This document shows, piece after piece, positions 1 through 11,749 of a DNA stretch of 64,000 bases; position 1 is the stretch's first letter; each line of letters begins with the position of its first letter. A program made the position numbers and the translations under genes. The stretch is from Talinum fruticosum (lineage: Eukaryota > Streptophyta > Magnoliopsida > Caryophyllales > Talinaceae): the NCBI GenBank assembly GCA_021018815.1, contig JAITYX010000148.1, positions 372,001 to 436,000 on the forward strand, in the 5' to 3' direction. The notes under the pieces are model-generated. The model was not told the origin of the DNA and ran no database searches. It saw nothing but the letters and a program-made list of their open reading frames with translations.

Positions 1-2400
1 GTACTTTGGATGTGGAAGCTGTCTTCAAAGATTTGAATGAGGATCTAACTTGTTTCCCTCTTGTGCAAGCTTCACAAACTCTGTCTTTCTTGAAAGCACG
101 GTTAGGCAAACCTCTAACTAAGCCATGAGATGCTAATTTCTCAATTGTATGCATGCTAACATGGCCTAATCTACGATGCCATTTCCACGAATCATCGTGA
201 AGTGATGCTTTTAAACAAGATAAGTTCGAGTAGGGTCGAAAGAGGAATAATGTAAGTGTTACCTGATCTCTTACACGAGAGTTTGATCTCCTTGGTAGTG
301 TCATCGAAATGTAACATTTGGTGCGAGTGAATCTTACCTCTTGACCTTTATCACATACCCGAGAGATACTTAGCAGATTGTACTTCGAGTCCTTTAACAA
401 GGTAAGCTGGGCTAACCAGATTGCTTCCCTTTCCAATCTTGCCTATCCCAATTATCTTGACCTTGCTGTCATCTCCAAAAGTGACTTTTCCTCCTTTATG
501 CTCTTCTAACTCAAAAAGAGTCCCGAGTCTCCTGACATGTGGCGTGAGCATCCACTGTCAAGATACCAGTGTCCTTTTAATCTATTCCGAGTGGCCTGCA
601 AAACAGAGACAATCTAACCCTTCTCACTTCCTCTAACGAACCCAGTAACACTCTTTCTTGTGGTCCTTTTACGAGGAAGAAGATTTCTCGGAACCCAGAT
701 TTGAATGACTTTGGGCTTAGTCCGATTCCGAGCCTTCCGTGTAGAGACCCGAGTCCGTATCTCTTTCTTTTGAAAAACTTTTCTTTTGGAAACTGGAGGA
801 GATGGTTTCTTCTTGTAAGCTGGTCTAGGCTTAGTCCTCCTTTCATTTTTCTGAATGGGACCATGCTCGGCTTTCCTGAACTTTACGGTTCGGAATCCTT
901 TTGAAAAGCTCCGAGTAGGAATTTGATTCCTCCTCTTTGTTGAAACCAAGACCTTCTTTTACGAAAGAGACACATTGTGATCCTAAAAGCATGTCAAGGC
1001 TTTTCGACCTTGAGTAAATTTTAAAACAAGATCTTGAGACTCATTGAGCTTTTGCTTTAACTGCTTATTTTCCCTTACGAGTAACTCGGACTCGGTCTCA
1101 TTGGATTGAGCACTAATCTTGAGTTCTCTCGAGTGTAAGTCTCGGTTTTTCCAATTCATTTTTCAAAGAAATGCTCTCGGAGGAAATTGACTCAAGTTGT
1201 TCTTTGAAGCGAGAAGAATCGAATTGGACTTTTCTTCCAAAGTAAAAATATACTTAGCCAAATCAACTTTGGAGAATTTGAGAAAGTACTCAATTACCTC
1301 TTGAGGATTAGATTCCTAATTTTCGATTACGGGTCGACTCGTTCCGGCTTACGAGTCGGAGATTGCCATCGGACACTTTGAGTCATCCGAGTCCTCATCA
1401 TCTTCGATGAGTCCTCGTCGCTCCATGTGGCCATCATAGCCTTTTTCTTCTTTCTGTCCCGTTTTCTCTTTGGACAATCTTTGACTATATGATCCTTGCT
1501 GCCACATTCAAAACACCCGAGTTTTTAGTCAAAGAAAACTTTGAAGGAGATGAGTATTTACCTTTCTGTCCTTCTTTTGGCTTCTTATCCCATCTTTTGT
1601 GCTTCATCATTCTCTTGAAGCCTTTCGCAATAAGTGCTATGGGATCCTCTTCGAGTCGAGAGAAACTCATATCGGCTTCTCTCGGTTTCGAGGCTTTTAG
1701 CACAATGTTCTTTTTGGTGCTTGCCCTCGGCATCCTCCTTTTCAGGTGGATTTCATAAGTGAGAAGCTTCCCAATGAGCTCGTTTGGCTTTAGAAGTGAT
1801 AGGTTACGAGCCTCCTCTATAGCGAGTCACCTTGGGACCCCATCTTCTCTTGGATAGACTTCGAGTATTTTTACGCACATTTCCTCGTGGGAAATCTTCT
1901 TACCAGAGATTTGAGATTGTTGGTAATCTCGGTAAATCGAATGAACATCCGAGTGATGTTTTCTTCGGTTCTATCTTGAATAGCTCATATTTATGAAGAT
2001 ACTAGCTTATCTTCGCTTGTCTTACCTAACTTGTACCTTCGTAATTATTGACCAGGGTGTCCCACACTTCTTTGGCTGAATCACGAGCGAGATACGCTAT
2101 TGTATTCTTCCGAACTAATGGCGCACATCAGAATGTTCATTGCCTTGAAGTTCTTTCGAACTTCTCTGCTTCACCTGGAGTAAACTCGGCCTTTGTCTTG
2201 GAAACAAGTCTAAATTCTTCTGTCTTCATGGGAATGTAGTTTCCTTGTTGTATGATGTCCCAAACATCTTCATCATGATCCAGGAGGAAACATTCCATGA
2301 GTTTCTTCCGAGTGCACGAAGTTGGATCCTTTGAATTTTGGCGGTCTGTTGGAAGATCTTCCTTCATCGAACTCTCCATTGTTATGAGCCATTTGATCTT
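1..2400 (-). pseudogene. Ty1-copia gag-pol relic (gag, protease, pre-integrase)
   Basis: Read on the minus strand from about 2,390 down to 1, this is the first part of a copia-type polyprotein. The gag start lies near 2,380. A CCHC zinc knuckle (CFECGSKDH..) is at about 1,470-1,510. The protease motif LDSGCSRHM, with the catalytic DSG, is at about 545-570. The pre-integrase domain (WHRRLGHVSMHTIEKL, then CEACTRGKQ) is at 25-215. The rest of pol lies beyond the window edge. The frame changes several times, for example just after the protease motif and just before the zinc knuckle, so it cannot be expressed as it stands. The motif order and a Met-type primer site next to an LTR at 2,452 fit a SIRE/Maximus-like copia lineage; the lineage is an inference. 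Confidence 0.85.
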
Positions 2401-2437
2401 TATACCTTTGGATGGTTAGATCCTTTCCGAAAGGCTA

Positions 2438-2449
2438 GGCTCGATACCA
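2438..2449 (-). other. Primer-binding site of the copia element
   Basis: The minus strand reads TGGTATCGAGCC two bases inside the TG that opens the LTR at 2,452 (plus coordinates). It resembles the usual TGGTATCAGAGC complement of the initiator tRNA-Met 3' end, with one or two changes. It fixes the 5' end of the internal region. Confidence 0.65.
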
Positions 2450-2451
2450 AT

Positions 2452-3480
2452 TGAAGGTTTGCTCGGGGAGAGACTAAGTCACCCTAGAGGGGTGAAAGGG
2501 TGATGGAAGATTTTTGAAAAAACAAACTCTTTTAAGCGAGAGACGAGACGAAAGCAGTTCGAGTTTAAAATGAGGTCGGAAAAGTATGAACTCGGAATTA
2601 CAGTGAGGAGTAAAGAAGCGAGATAAAGCTGAAGCATTTAGGTCATGTCCGAGTCTAGAATGTACTCGAAAGTGAGAACACGTAACGTACGTGGAAACCC
2701 TCTTGGGGCAGAAAACCACGGACCGTGCTAATCCAAGCACGAAGTCAAATCCACTATTTTGAGTCCACAAAATACGATAGATCGACCGAACCCGAGTTGC
2801 TCCCTTAAACAACTCTTTACAAGTTTTTCCTAGACTCGAAATTCCCTTATCCGATCTAGTACTTCCTAGCTGAGATAACCCTTACAGCTAGGGACAAGCT
2901 GAGCTGAATTAACCCTTACACCTCGGTCAAGGGACCTTACTTAGATAGTAAGAAAGAAAGTGTTTGTAACTAAGTACAAGACCATACAACTCATAATATA
3001 ATGAATTACGAGTGGGAGTTGTAAGTAGAAGATTGAGAATGAATACAATGACTTTTCTCAAGTATGTGTATTAACAATAGGTTCGGCAATCTTCAAGTCT
3101 TAAGAGTTGGCTTCTATTTATAGATGACCAGGCAGCATAGCCGTTATCTCCATCTTTTGACTGGAAGTCCCTTGATGACCGTTGTTAAGGACTTTCCGGG
3201 TCACCCAGAAAGTATCCGTTGAGATATGAACGTTGAGCAACGGGTCTTGACCGTTTTGGAAGTCCCAAAACCACTCGGTGGCGTCTTGAAAGATAAGGTG
3301 GAAACCACTGTTTAGCTTGGCATTTCAATTTCCCAGTTTTGGAAACAGACAGTCTCGACGCACTCCTCTAGGACTTGGTCGAGAGGTGGAAAAAGCTCTG
3401 GTCTGCTGGTGATTTGACGTTTTGAAGCCGGTTACTTTTGTAATTCAAAACGTGTAGCCTTGTTTGAATAACCTACAAGA
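2452..3480 (-). mobile_element. 5' LTR of the copia element (outer edge uncertain)
   Basis: The sequence abuts the primer-binding site and contains a clean minus-strand TATA box (TATAAATA at 3,115-3,122), placing a start site near 3,085 and a U5 of about 630 bp. The outer edge is not certain; a CA at 3,475 (minus strand TGTAGGTTATTC) is a reasonable guess. Overlapping reading frames here are short and carry no domain. Confidence 0.55.
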
Positions 3481-4098
3481 GTAAATCAAATTGATTCTCA
3501 AAGTATAAAATACTTTGGTGCAAGATTAGACACGAGATAATAATACAATTAAGATAATTAAGTGACTAATTGTCCGAGTCGAGAAAATAAATGGAATTTT
3601 ACGAGTCTAATATCCATCAAACTCAAATTCCATCCGAGTTAGTCTAAGCGAGAATCAAGTTAAAAAAGAACATCAAAGTGAAATAAACTTGATATAGACC
3701 AACCATGGTTTAGACTAGAAGCGCCGACTATAACGAGAATAAGACTCGTAATGTGAGGCCGGACTCAGAGTGCGATTATATGAAATACTAGTCATTTGAA
3801 CATGCGATAATTCTAAGTGATGAGAGACTCGGAACCGAGTGAGACAAGCGTGAGTGTATATCTAGTTTCGAGTCTCACGAGACAAGCAAAGAATACAAGA
3901 AATAGATGTTATATCACTTAGAGAAAATGCGATATCACTCGGAAAAGTTTCTAAGGTACAGAGAATGCCTTGGAATCAAAACTCTATAAATGAGAAGATC
4001 TTATACCTGATTCCTTTGATACAACTCGAAATGTGCGGAGTCAAGTCCGAGTCTTCAAACTTTTGCGAGTGTAATGCTAAGGTAGGAAGTTGTATCGG
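3481..4098. other. No gene seen; CGAGT-rich non-coding stretch
   Basis: No reading frame with a recognisable domain. The stretch repeats the words CGAGT, ACTCG and ACTCGG far more often than the AT-rich DNA further right, as does the copia element before it. It may be more LTR, or another retroelement. Confidence 0.4.
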
Positions 4099-4826
4099 AA
4101 TGAGAGACAAGGCTCTCTAGTTATATGAGAGGACCTAGGTCACAAATAACCTAGGGTTTGCCTCCATTCAGCAGATCCAAACAGTGAAAGTAAACCGGGC
4201 AAAATCCTAAGAGATAGAACCGGATCGGAAAGAGATATTACTAGATAGAACCGGATGGCGGGCACCAACCACCGGAGCATCCTAGGGTTTCGTGCCCTAG
4301 TTGTGTCTCTAGAGAACACTACAAGCCAAAATGCAGCGTTTCATGCTTCTAGAAGGCGGACGCCGGCCACAACATCGTTCCGAGGGGAAAGCTTATAGTC
4401 TCGTGTGGACTATCTTGTGAAGCTTAAATGTAGCACTTTGATGCTCCCGATCATGAGATGGAAAATTTTAACGCCGTCTTGAGGTCTTCATCTCCTTGTA
4501 CTCTAGATAAAAAGTAGAATATAGTACTCGGCCTTGGAATTTCCCGGCACACGATATCGGACTTGACAATCTCTAAAGGCTCAGCCCAGTTCTTGAATGG
4601 TCCGAAACCAAGAGAATTTTTGGACCGACCCAAGGCGAAGGGCCAAGGCGAAAGGTCTGTTTATGTGGTGCTCGGGGGTTTTTGTGGTTTCTTGGTTTAT
4701 GTTGCACCAATCGATCACAACCCAAGATCAAGATCATCAAAGAGGACTCGGGATTATCATCATCGGGCCAACAAATAAAAATATACAAATAAAGAGATTA
4801 AGAACGACACTTTTTAGGTGTTTACA
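4099..4826 (-). mobile_element. LTR-like direct repeat, left copy (probable 3' LTR)
   Basis: This stretch matches 6,497-7,196 over about 700 bp with many small differences: both run from GGCTCTCTA through CCTAGGGTTTGCCTCCA and GTCTCGTGTGGACT to ACACTTTTTAGGTGT-TACA. The shared right edge ends in CA, and the minus strand there begins TGTAAACACC, a normal LTR start. Just outside lies TAGCCCCCACTTTGACC, which on the minus strand is a purine-rich tract as expected next to a 3' LTR. The TATA box is degraded in this copy. Element class is not established. Confidence 0.6.
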
Positions 4827-6489
4827 GGTAGCCCCCACTTTGACCAGAGTCTAAAAGACGAAGGGTCAAAGTAGACACTAAAGGGTACTTACCTTGATTT
4901 TTGTAAGGTATTGTATGTTACTTGGAATTGGTTTTAATCAAACTTGAACTCCAAAATGGAACCTGAACTTGATTGCGACGCATGAGTTCGAAGTCCGATA
5001 AAAGGATCCTAAGCTTGGCTTGATCGAGCTCGAAAGTTGGTATATTTTGGTGTTGAAACTCTTATCGTTCTTTGATCCGAAGCTTGGCTAAATAATTTTC
5101 TCGTACTAGCACACTTGGTTAGTGCATAATTGAATTGACAAAAGTTCACTGTTTTACCTAAATAATTCGATCACAAAACAGATCGATAAACTATTCGAGA
5201 AAGTTGATTAATGGGTCCAAAAACTCCCACTTGCATACACAATGGGAAAAAGATCACATATCTTGGCTGGACAAGGTTGTATAGACTAGGGAGATGGGCT
5301 AGGCTGCAAAGGTTGTCGCCGATTAGACCTCTCGGGGCCTCGTGGCTGGCGCCGACGCCGGTTAGCCTTTGGCAAGCGTGGCCCCGGCGTGTCCTGCCGG
5401 ATTCCCTTGGTTCCCCACTACTTGCTTGACTCTTGTCTTATGTGCTTGAATGTCTCGACCGGATTTTCCTATAAAAAGGAGTGCATGGTGTGTTTTATTT
5501 TGCACACCAGCTCTTCTTCTTACTCTTGTGTTTCCTTGCTTTGCTCCTTCTTGAAAACTCGGTTGGTTCTCAAAAATTTCTTGTCTTCAAGATGTCCGGA
5601 AGAAAAGCTCATCCTGCTGGGAGAACTAGAGCGAGAGAGTCTTGAAGCACACTACTCAAATTTTCAAGATCCGAACCTGTCTTTTTACCCTACAATCGGA
5701 AAATAATCGGGATACAAATTCAATAAGAATAAAGCATAAAAAAGAGAGTCGCTAGTTAGTTTTTAAGATGAAAACTAACACAAACCAAAAAACTGCTCTT
5801 CTAATCTTAGTATAGGAAAACTAAAACTAAAAGAGGCTAAAATTGACTCCATTGGTCTTTGAACCAAGAATCAAATTCGGGGTGAGGGTACGAAACATAG
5901 GGAAAACTCGTCCGTTCCGCCCATCCGAAGATGGCTATTACTAGTTTGAGCGAGTGAATTAAAATAATATAAAACAAACAAGCAAGCAACATGCTAGGCG
6001 AAAATTAAAGCAACCAAAATGAAATAAAGGAAAAGTAATAAAGAAAGCGGTAAAGAAAGCGATAAAGAAAAGAAAAGCGAAAAACTAAAAAAATTATATC
6101 GGGCGGGGAGGAATTAAAATAACGATTACATCTCTTTAATCCACAATACGGAAAGTCTGTAAATAAAGAAAAATAACAAACAATTTGAACGTTGCACAAT
6201 TGCCCTCGGGTTGTCCCACCTTGCTAATCTGGATCTCTATCGCTGGATCTCTTGATGCAACAGCGACAAACGAAAGAAAAAGGGCTTATTTTGTGAATTG
6301 TGTTTGTAGGGAGTAGTGAAGATCAGTTGAATGAGTGCCCGAGAGATCGGAATAACCGAATATTCTTTAGCTCTTTACACGGATTCAGCGGTGGTAAGTC
6401 GAAAAGAGATGAATGGTTATAATAATTTCGAGTGCTCTAATTAGCTTTCTACGAGCATTACGCATAGGAGAAAGCCATTCTTGGAATAA
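4827..6489. mobile_element. Interior between the two LTR-like repeats; non-coding
   Basis: No gag or pol motif appears in either strand, so the pair 4,099-7,196 would be a non-autonomous element. A plus-strand TATA box (CCTATAAAAAGG, 5,470-5,481) followed by a pyrimidine-rich leader looks like another LTR promoter nested here. The stretch 5,940-6,190 is A-rich and holds no gene. Confidence 0.45.
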
Positions 6490-7196
6490 GTACCAAGGCT
6501 CTCTATTTATAGGAAAGAACCTATGTCACAAATGACCTAGGGTTTGCCTCCAACCAGCCGTCTAAGGTCTGCCAAAATAAACCGGGCGGATTCTTTACAA
6601 GATTGAACCGGATAAAGAAGATAGAACCGGATAGAACTCGGTTGGCGGGCGCCAGCCACCCTAGCGCTCCTAGGGTTTCATGCCCTAACGTGATTGCAAG
6701 GGATTCTCCAAGACAAAATGCAGTGTTTCACTTAAATCTTTGGGATGGCAGGTGCCAACCGCGACGTCGCTTTGAGGGGAAAAGCTCCTAGTCTCGTGTG
6801 GACTGTCTTATGGAGCTTAACGCAACACTTTGATGCTCATGATCATGAAATGTAATGGTTTAATGCCGTATTTAGGTCTTCAGCTCCTTGTCCGATTGGA
6901 CAAAAGTAAAATGCAGTATTCCGAACTTGAAATTTCTCGGTACACAAGACTTGGACTCTGTTATCTCCGAAGGCTTGGCCCGATTCTTGGATTGCCCAAA
7001 AGAAATGGGGATTTGTGGACCGACCCAAGGCAAAAGGTTGTTTATTTGGTGCTAGGGATTCTTCGTGGTTTAATGGCTTATGTCGCACCAATCGAATCAC
7101 AGTCCAAGATCCAAATCCTCAAACAGGACTCGAGATTTCATCATCGGGTCAACAAATAAAAAACAGAGAAAAGGACGACACTTTTTAGGTGTCTAC
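6490..7196 (-). mobile_element. LTR-like direct repeat, right copy (probable 5' LTR)
   Basis: Partner of 4,099-4,826. It keeps an intact minus-strand TATA box (TATAAATA, 6,504-6,511) and ends in TCTACA at 7,196. The LTR probably continues left into U5 to about 6,200, where similarity to the left copy is no longer visible by eye. No clear primer-binding site was found. Confidence 0.55.
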
Positions 7197-7349
7197 AACA
7201 TCACATAGGGATACGCATTGCTCTTAATCCTCTTCCGGTTGGCTTCACCTAGTGCCTCCGCAAGTAATTAAGACAACGAAAAATCGAGTACATAAGACAA
7301 TTCGAAAAAAAAGATAATAAATGATGATAAATTACCATGTATTACGAAA

Positions 7350-7870
7350 AGGAGACATATGCTGCAAATGTCCTCCTGTCCTCCTTGGTGATGAAGTTGT
7401 AGACCTCCCATGGTCTACCTTCTTATTTTATCTCGCTTTGTTTTGCAAACCCATACAGCGGTAATGCGATACTTGAAGTTTCTAAACTTTTCTATCATCG
7501 ACATAAGTGTCTCGTGTTTCACCAAGGAGATGTCATATTCTTTAACGTCCAAGATGAACGCTTTTGAAACAAAGAATGACATGCATTAGTAAATATATAT
7601 TAACCATTTACAATAAGTTGCAATATAAGTTGAGATGTAGTGAATTTACCTAAATATCATTCCAAAGGTTGTCCTTAATGGAATCGGGACTCGTGACCCA
7701 ACTTCGTAGTTGATGTCTACGTATGTGCACGCTGCTACACCAACATAGCTCATAAAGCGAGCTCTGGGATCACCTATAGCATTTCCGTGCCTATCAAATT
7801 CAACCCATGGAAGGAGAGTTGAATCGTCTCTACTCCCGCCCAACTTCTCCTTGTTCATCTTTGTTCGTCC
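7350..7870 (-). pseudogene. Transposase_24 (Ptta/En/Spm) fragment
   Basis: The minus-strand frame at 7,646-7,858 encodes 70 residues including LPWVEFDRHGNAIGDPRARF and YVGVAA, the pattern of the plant En/Spm-associated Transposase_24 family (VEFN..GQPIG....F.S.LG). Further left on the minus strand come KFRNFKYRIT and, in another frame, EVYNFITKEDRRTFAAY, which fits the family's FITKEDW segment. The parts lie in different frames with stops, so this is a relic. It sits inside the CACTA remnant ending at 9,010, as expected for an En/Spm accessory gene. Confidence 0.65.
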
Positions 7871-8699
7871 CCTCGATTTTTTGTACTTTGGGAAGAATCC
7901 ATTTTATACTCCAAGCAATTATACAACTCTTGAAGATTTGTGCTCCCACAAATAGAGAAATAAATTAAATACCACTAAGACCATCATTTGATGAATATCT
8001 ATCGATCCTTAGGCTTATTCTAAAGGAATATAGCGTTTGCGGTAAAGCGGAAACATTCACCGATCAATCAAGGACACCACTAGTCCCATCCACCTCTACG
8101 TTCTTTAGCCAAATTATGACATTCTATTTTTGTGTTACACGAAACTTTGATGATATAAGTTTAGACAAATACATTCAACAATAGCATGTAGTGTATGCAT
8201 GCCCTCGCCTTTTACAATAGTATTCAACAATGTATGTGTTCCAACTCGGGGTATCGGGGTATAAGTTTAGACAAATTCCTAAGACCTTGCTTAAGCCCAC
8301 AATGGCGATTCCATTAAAGACCAAGATTCAAGCCCCAAAACTTGTCAATAATTTGTCAAGTTTAATTATGCTAAACGACAGTTTAATTACACCTTTGATT
8401 ACCATAAAGCATGCCACATTTACACATTTCATTTACAAAATAAAAGAGGGAGATAAGAGTTACATACAGGCCGGCGAGAGTGAGAGAGAGGGTGCAGCGA
8501 CAACCAAAAACCACATAGAGAAGAGAAAGCAAAGAGAGTGAGTGGGAGGAACGTCGGGAACCACCGACGACGACAAGGAGACAACAGAGAGAGTAAGTGG
8601 GATTCACGGCGAGCGAGACAGCGATGGATGGTGTCATGTGAGAAATGAGTGGAGAGACTGAAAATGAAAGTAAGAGTAAGAGTGGTAGTGGCCGAAAGG

Positions 8700-9010
8700 A
8701 TTTTTTATGGTCACTTCGTGATGACGAGTTCAATGAACGAACCGTCGTTAAAAGATAACTTTCAACTTTTAACGATGGTTCATTCATTGAACTGTCATTA
8801 TAAATAAATCTATGATGACAGTTCTTCGAATGAACCGCTGTTAAAGGTTGACAGATAACTTTTAACAACAATTCATTCATTGAACTGTCATCATATGTAC
8901 TACAAAACTGCTTTTTTTCTTACAAAGATGCCACCGCATCGTTTTTACAACGGTTTGTCATTATAACCGTCATTAAAGACCCGTCGTTAAAGGTGGTTCC
9001 TGTAGTAGTG
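8700..9010 (-). repeat. CACTA subterminal repeats and terminal inverted repeat
   Basis: Short units built from GTCGTTAAA, TTCATTGAACTGTCAT and GAACCGTCGTTAAAAG recur in both orientations up to the terminus at 9,010. Clustered subterminal motifs are typical binding sites for the TNPA-like protein of CACTA elements. Confidence 0.7.
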
Positions 9011-10700
9011 CTTTGGTGATTCAGCACTACAAGCGAAAGCCATGGCACTTTAGTTTTCCCTATTGGGTCTTCGTCGGCAGAATGTTCATCAAGTAGTGAT
9101 CGGCCTTGATTATGTGCGGTTCATTCAGATTTTGAGAAGGGATATCGTTATGCCGAAAAAATTCAACCGATTATTTGGAGCATCAATGGTCCGTTGCATT
9201 TTTCGATTCATTGTGTATTATAAAGGTGAGTAGAGTGTTGTTCAAGTCAGCACATAGACTGGTTATATTGGATACGAGTAGGGGAATTATGTTTTGATTG
9301 TTTCCCGTTGTTTTTACCAAAAAAAATTTGGTTGAAAAACATTCATATAAAATTTTTCATAAAATCCTTTTCTTAAAAAATTAAGTATAATATTTTATTA
9401 AATAAAAATTTGAAATAAACATGAATATTTGATAGTAAAAAAGATTTTCCAATTCCATTCCATCAATTTAGTGGAGATAAGTGATGGTGAAAGGGCTTGT
9501 TTCTTGCATTTAGTCATCTTTTGTAGGTTAAAATCAAATATTAGAGTTTGAATCAATAAAAACTATAGTGAATCTTTCAACTTTTGACTAGTTTCCTCTT
9601 TGCTTTCTATAAACCCATCTCCCTCTTTTAAAATTAGTGTTATTTGTTGTGGATTTGTTAGGGTCATTTGTAGAATCGTCATATCATTTGTTGAAGATTT
9701 GTTACGATTATTTGTATAATTGCTCAACAATGGCAAGGGCTTGCATGAAATTCAGTAGACGATTGTCAATAAAATAAGTTATAAATACATGTGGATAAAA
9801 TTACATTAATCTCCCATTAGTAGATGATTGAAGCTAACATCGAATCACAAGGTAGGGAGGATCTCACTGGCAAATGAATTTCCAATTTTCATAGCCTAAG
9901 CACTCTAGAATTTGTGTATAAACTCATCATAGAGAACCTTCAATATAACTCTATAGTAATGCATTTAGACACCTTTATTCGAGTATATACCTATGATACC
10001 TTTATTTGAGTATCTAGTTGATTAGTTACATTTTTGTTAAATAGAGTAAATAGACAATCATTTGCACATTAGTTATCAAACCAAAAGTTGATATTGGTTC
10101 CATGACCTACTTTCTAGTGAATTGCTTCATTAAATTCCTCTCTATCTTTTATAATACACTTTTAATCTCATGAATCTATTTGCTTTAGTAAGTATTGAAA
10201 AAATACTCATCAATAGAGTATTTTATTGATATACTTCTAATCTCATGAATCTATTTACTTTTGTAAGTATTCAAAAATTACTCATCAATAGGGTGCTTCA
10301 TTCTCATTATTCAATCTGTGACCCTTCTCCATGAAATCGTTTCCAAATAAGCTTACTCATTAAGTGTTATTGACTGCCTCATTCTTTTGAAGTCCAAGTG
10401 CTCCATATGACTTAGGCATATAAAGTTTCTCCAATGATACAATTGGTAAGCCTCTAATATTGTGTTACATTTCTCCAAAATAAATTAAAGTCTCTACTCA
10501 TTTTGCCAACAGTTTCACAAGTTTTTTTAAAAATTGAAGCCGTTAGCATTGCATAATACATAGACAATTATCGAAAGTTATCTTGTATTAACATTACCCC
10601 ATGCTTTCAAAATTGTCTTTAACTTTACACATTTGTAATTTAGGTTTTTGGTCAACTCTATATGAAAATGTCGCTTCTAAAGGTCTTCTTTAAAAAATGG
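9011..10700. other. No gene seen; AT-rich spacer with short duplications
   Basis: No supported reading frame. An imperfect direct duplication of about 80 bp, starting CTTTTAATCTCATGAATC and ending CTCATCAATAG, occupies about 10,150-10,300. The rest looks like old, decayed intergenic DNA. Confidence 0.5.
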
Positions 10701-10925
10701 GTTATTGGATTAAAATAAACCCTACTTTGGGGGTATTGGATACTCGTACTTTAAAGTTGGATATAGGTGTACTGTACTTAAGGGTATTTAACGTTTCTAA
10801 ACCACCACTGAGCTTACTGGTGGTGGAATCGATTTGGTGATGACGTGTTAGACGGAGGAAACTTAAATTAGTATTCTGTCCTATTCATTAAACCACCAAT
10901 TAGTTTACTTGCTTACTTTCGCTCT
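10701..10925 (+). repeat. MULE left terminal inverted repeat
   Basis: Starts TTATTGGATTAAAATAAACC and includes CTTTGGGGG, TAAACCACCA, GGTGGTGGAATCGATTTGG and GGAGGAAACTTAAATTA. All recur in inverted order at 19,940-20,163 with roughly 80 percent agreement by eye. Confidence 0.8.
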
Positions 10926-11071
10926 CCTCCTCCTCTCATTAATTGTGGGTCTCTCACTCTTTCACACTCTCTCTCTCTCAATTTCCTCCTCTTCATTCCA
11001 ATTACTCTTGCTCATCCCACAAATTTACCATCTCGTATTTCGTGGTTGAAATTAACGTAGCTAAAAAAAAG

Positions 11072-11749
11072 ATGCAAAAGTCGAATATGGTTAGACAAGG
11101 TAAGGCAATTGACATATCACGTAGAAGACTTCCTTATCAAAGAAATCAAATTGGAAGGAAAGGAGTAAATTGCTTCCATGACATACCTGCAACTCACCAA
11201 ATTTGTAAGAAACATCCAAATGAAGGGAGGAAGTTCTATGGTTGTGCCTTATGGAAGGTAAGTGTAATTTGAAATTAGGGTTTTCATATGTAAATTTGAA
11301 GAAAAAATTGATGTTGAACATAATGTTCGTTTGATTTGAAAGATGGGCGAAGACTGTAAATTTTTATGTGGGATGATAAAAAAGAAATCAGTTTGGTTAA
11401 GAAGAAGCTATTACAAGATATAATTGAGGAGTTGGTTAATGAGGTAGACAAAATGAACCTAGCAAGCAACATTAATGGTGGCAAAGATGGAACCAACAAA
11501 GTTGATGATGAAGAGTTGAGAAGGTTGAAGGAAGAAATCATATATTGGAGAAACAAAGTTTCAAAAGAGAAGATTAAAAGGGTAAAAATTGAGAAAGAGA
11601 TGAAAGAATTGAAGGAGAAGATGCAAACAAGGGTTCAAGGCTTCAAAGATTCTGCTTGTATTTTGTTATTTTTATGCTTGTATTTTTATGGGAAGAGTTA
11701 CTTAATAAAAGAGGAGTCAGTTTGGTGGTTGAGTGATGAAAGGTGGTAG
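11072..11749 (+). CDS. GRF-type zinc finger protein with coiled coil and C-terminal membrane segment, MULE-borne
   Basis: Two exons: 11,072-11,257 and 11,343-11,749, joined at a GTAAGT donor and an AG acceptor. Exon 1 ends in a GRF-like finger (NCFHDIPATHQICKKHPN, EGRKFYGCALWK) and exon 2 supplies the last half (GEDCKF, then MWDD). The exon 2 frame is broken by one missing T in the T5 run at 11,361-11,365; one more T would continue the finger into the long frame starting 11,366. That frame is a charged, coiled-coil-like stretch (LRRLKEEIIYWRNKV, KIEKEMKELKEKM) followed by a hydrophobic segment (ACILLFLCLYFYG). GRF fingers bind nucleic acid in other proteins; the role in MULEs is unknown. The start at 11,072 is the first Met close to the conserved part. 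Confidence 0.65.

Larger units (their letters stand above)
7197..9010 (-). mobile_element. CACTA transposon remnant, right end preserved
   Basis: The plus strand ends in GTAGTAGTG at 9,010, so the minus strand begins CACTACTACAGGAACCACC and runs on with AACGACGGGTCTTTAATGACGG. This closely matches the left end of the CACTA element at 21,543, so both belong to one family. The left end was not found; the LTR-type element ending at 7,196 probably removed or displaced it. Confidence 0.8.

Noticed and set aside
5347..5365. TGGCGCCGACGCCGG as a gypsy-type primer-binding site
   Set aside because: Resembles the Asp-type site only partly and is not next to any LTR edge in the right orientation.
8383..8880. 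165-codon minus-strand frame
   Set aside because: Covers CACTA subterminal repeats; the peptide repeats follow the DNA repeats and show no domain.
9026..9045. A second CACTA start (CACTACAAGCG) just after the element end at 9,010
   Set aside because: No partner end or subterminal repeats were found; the pentamer alone is too weak.
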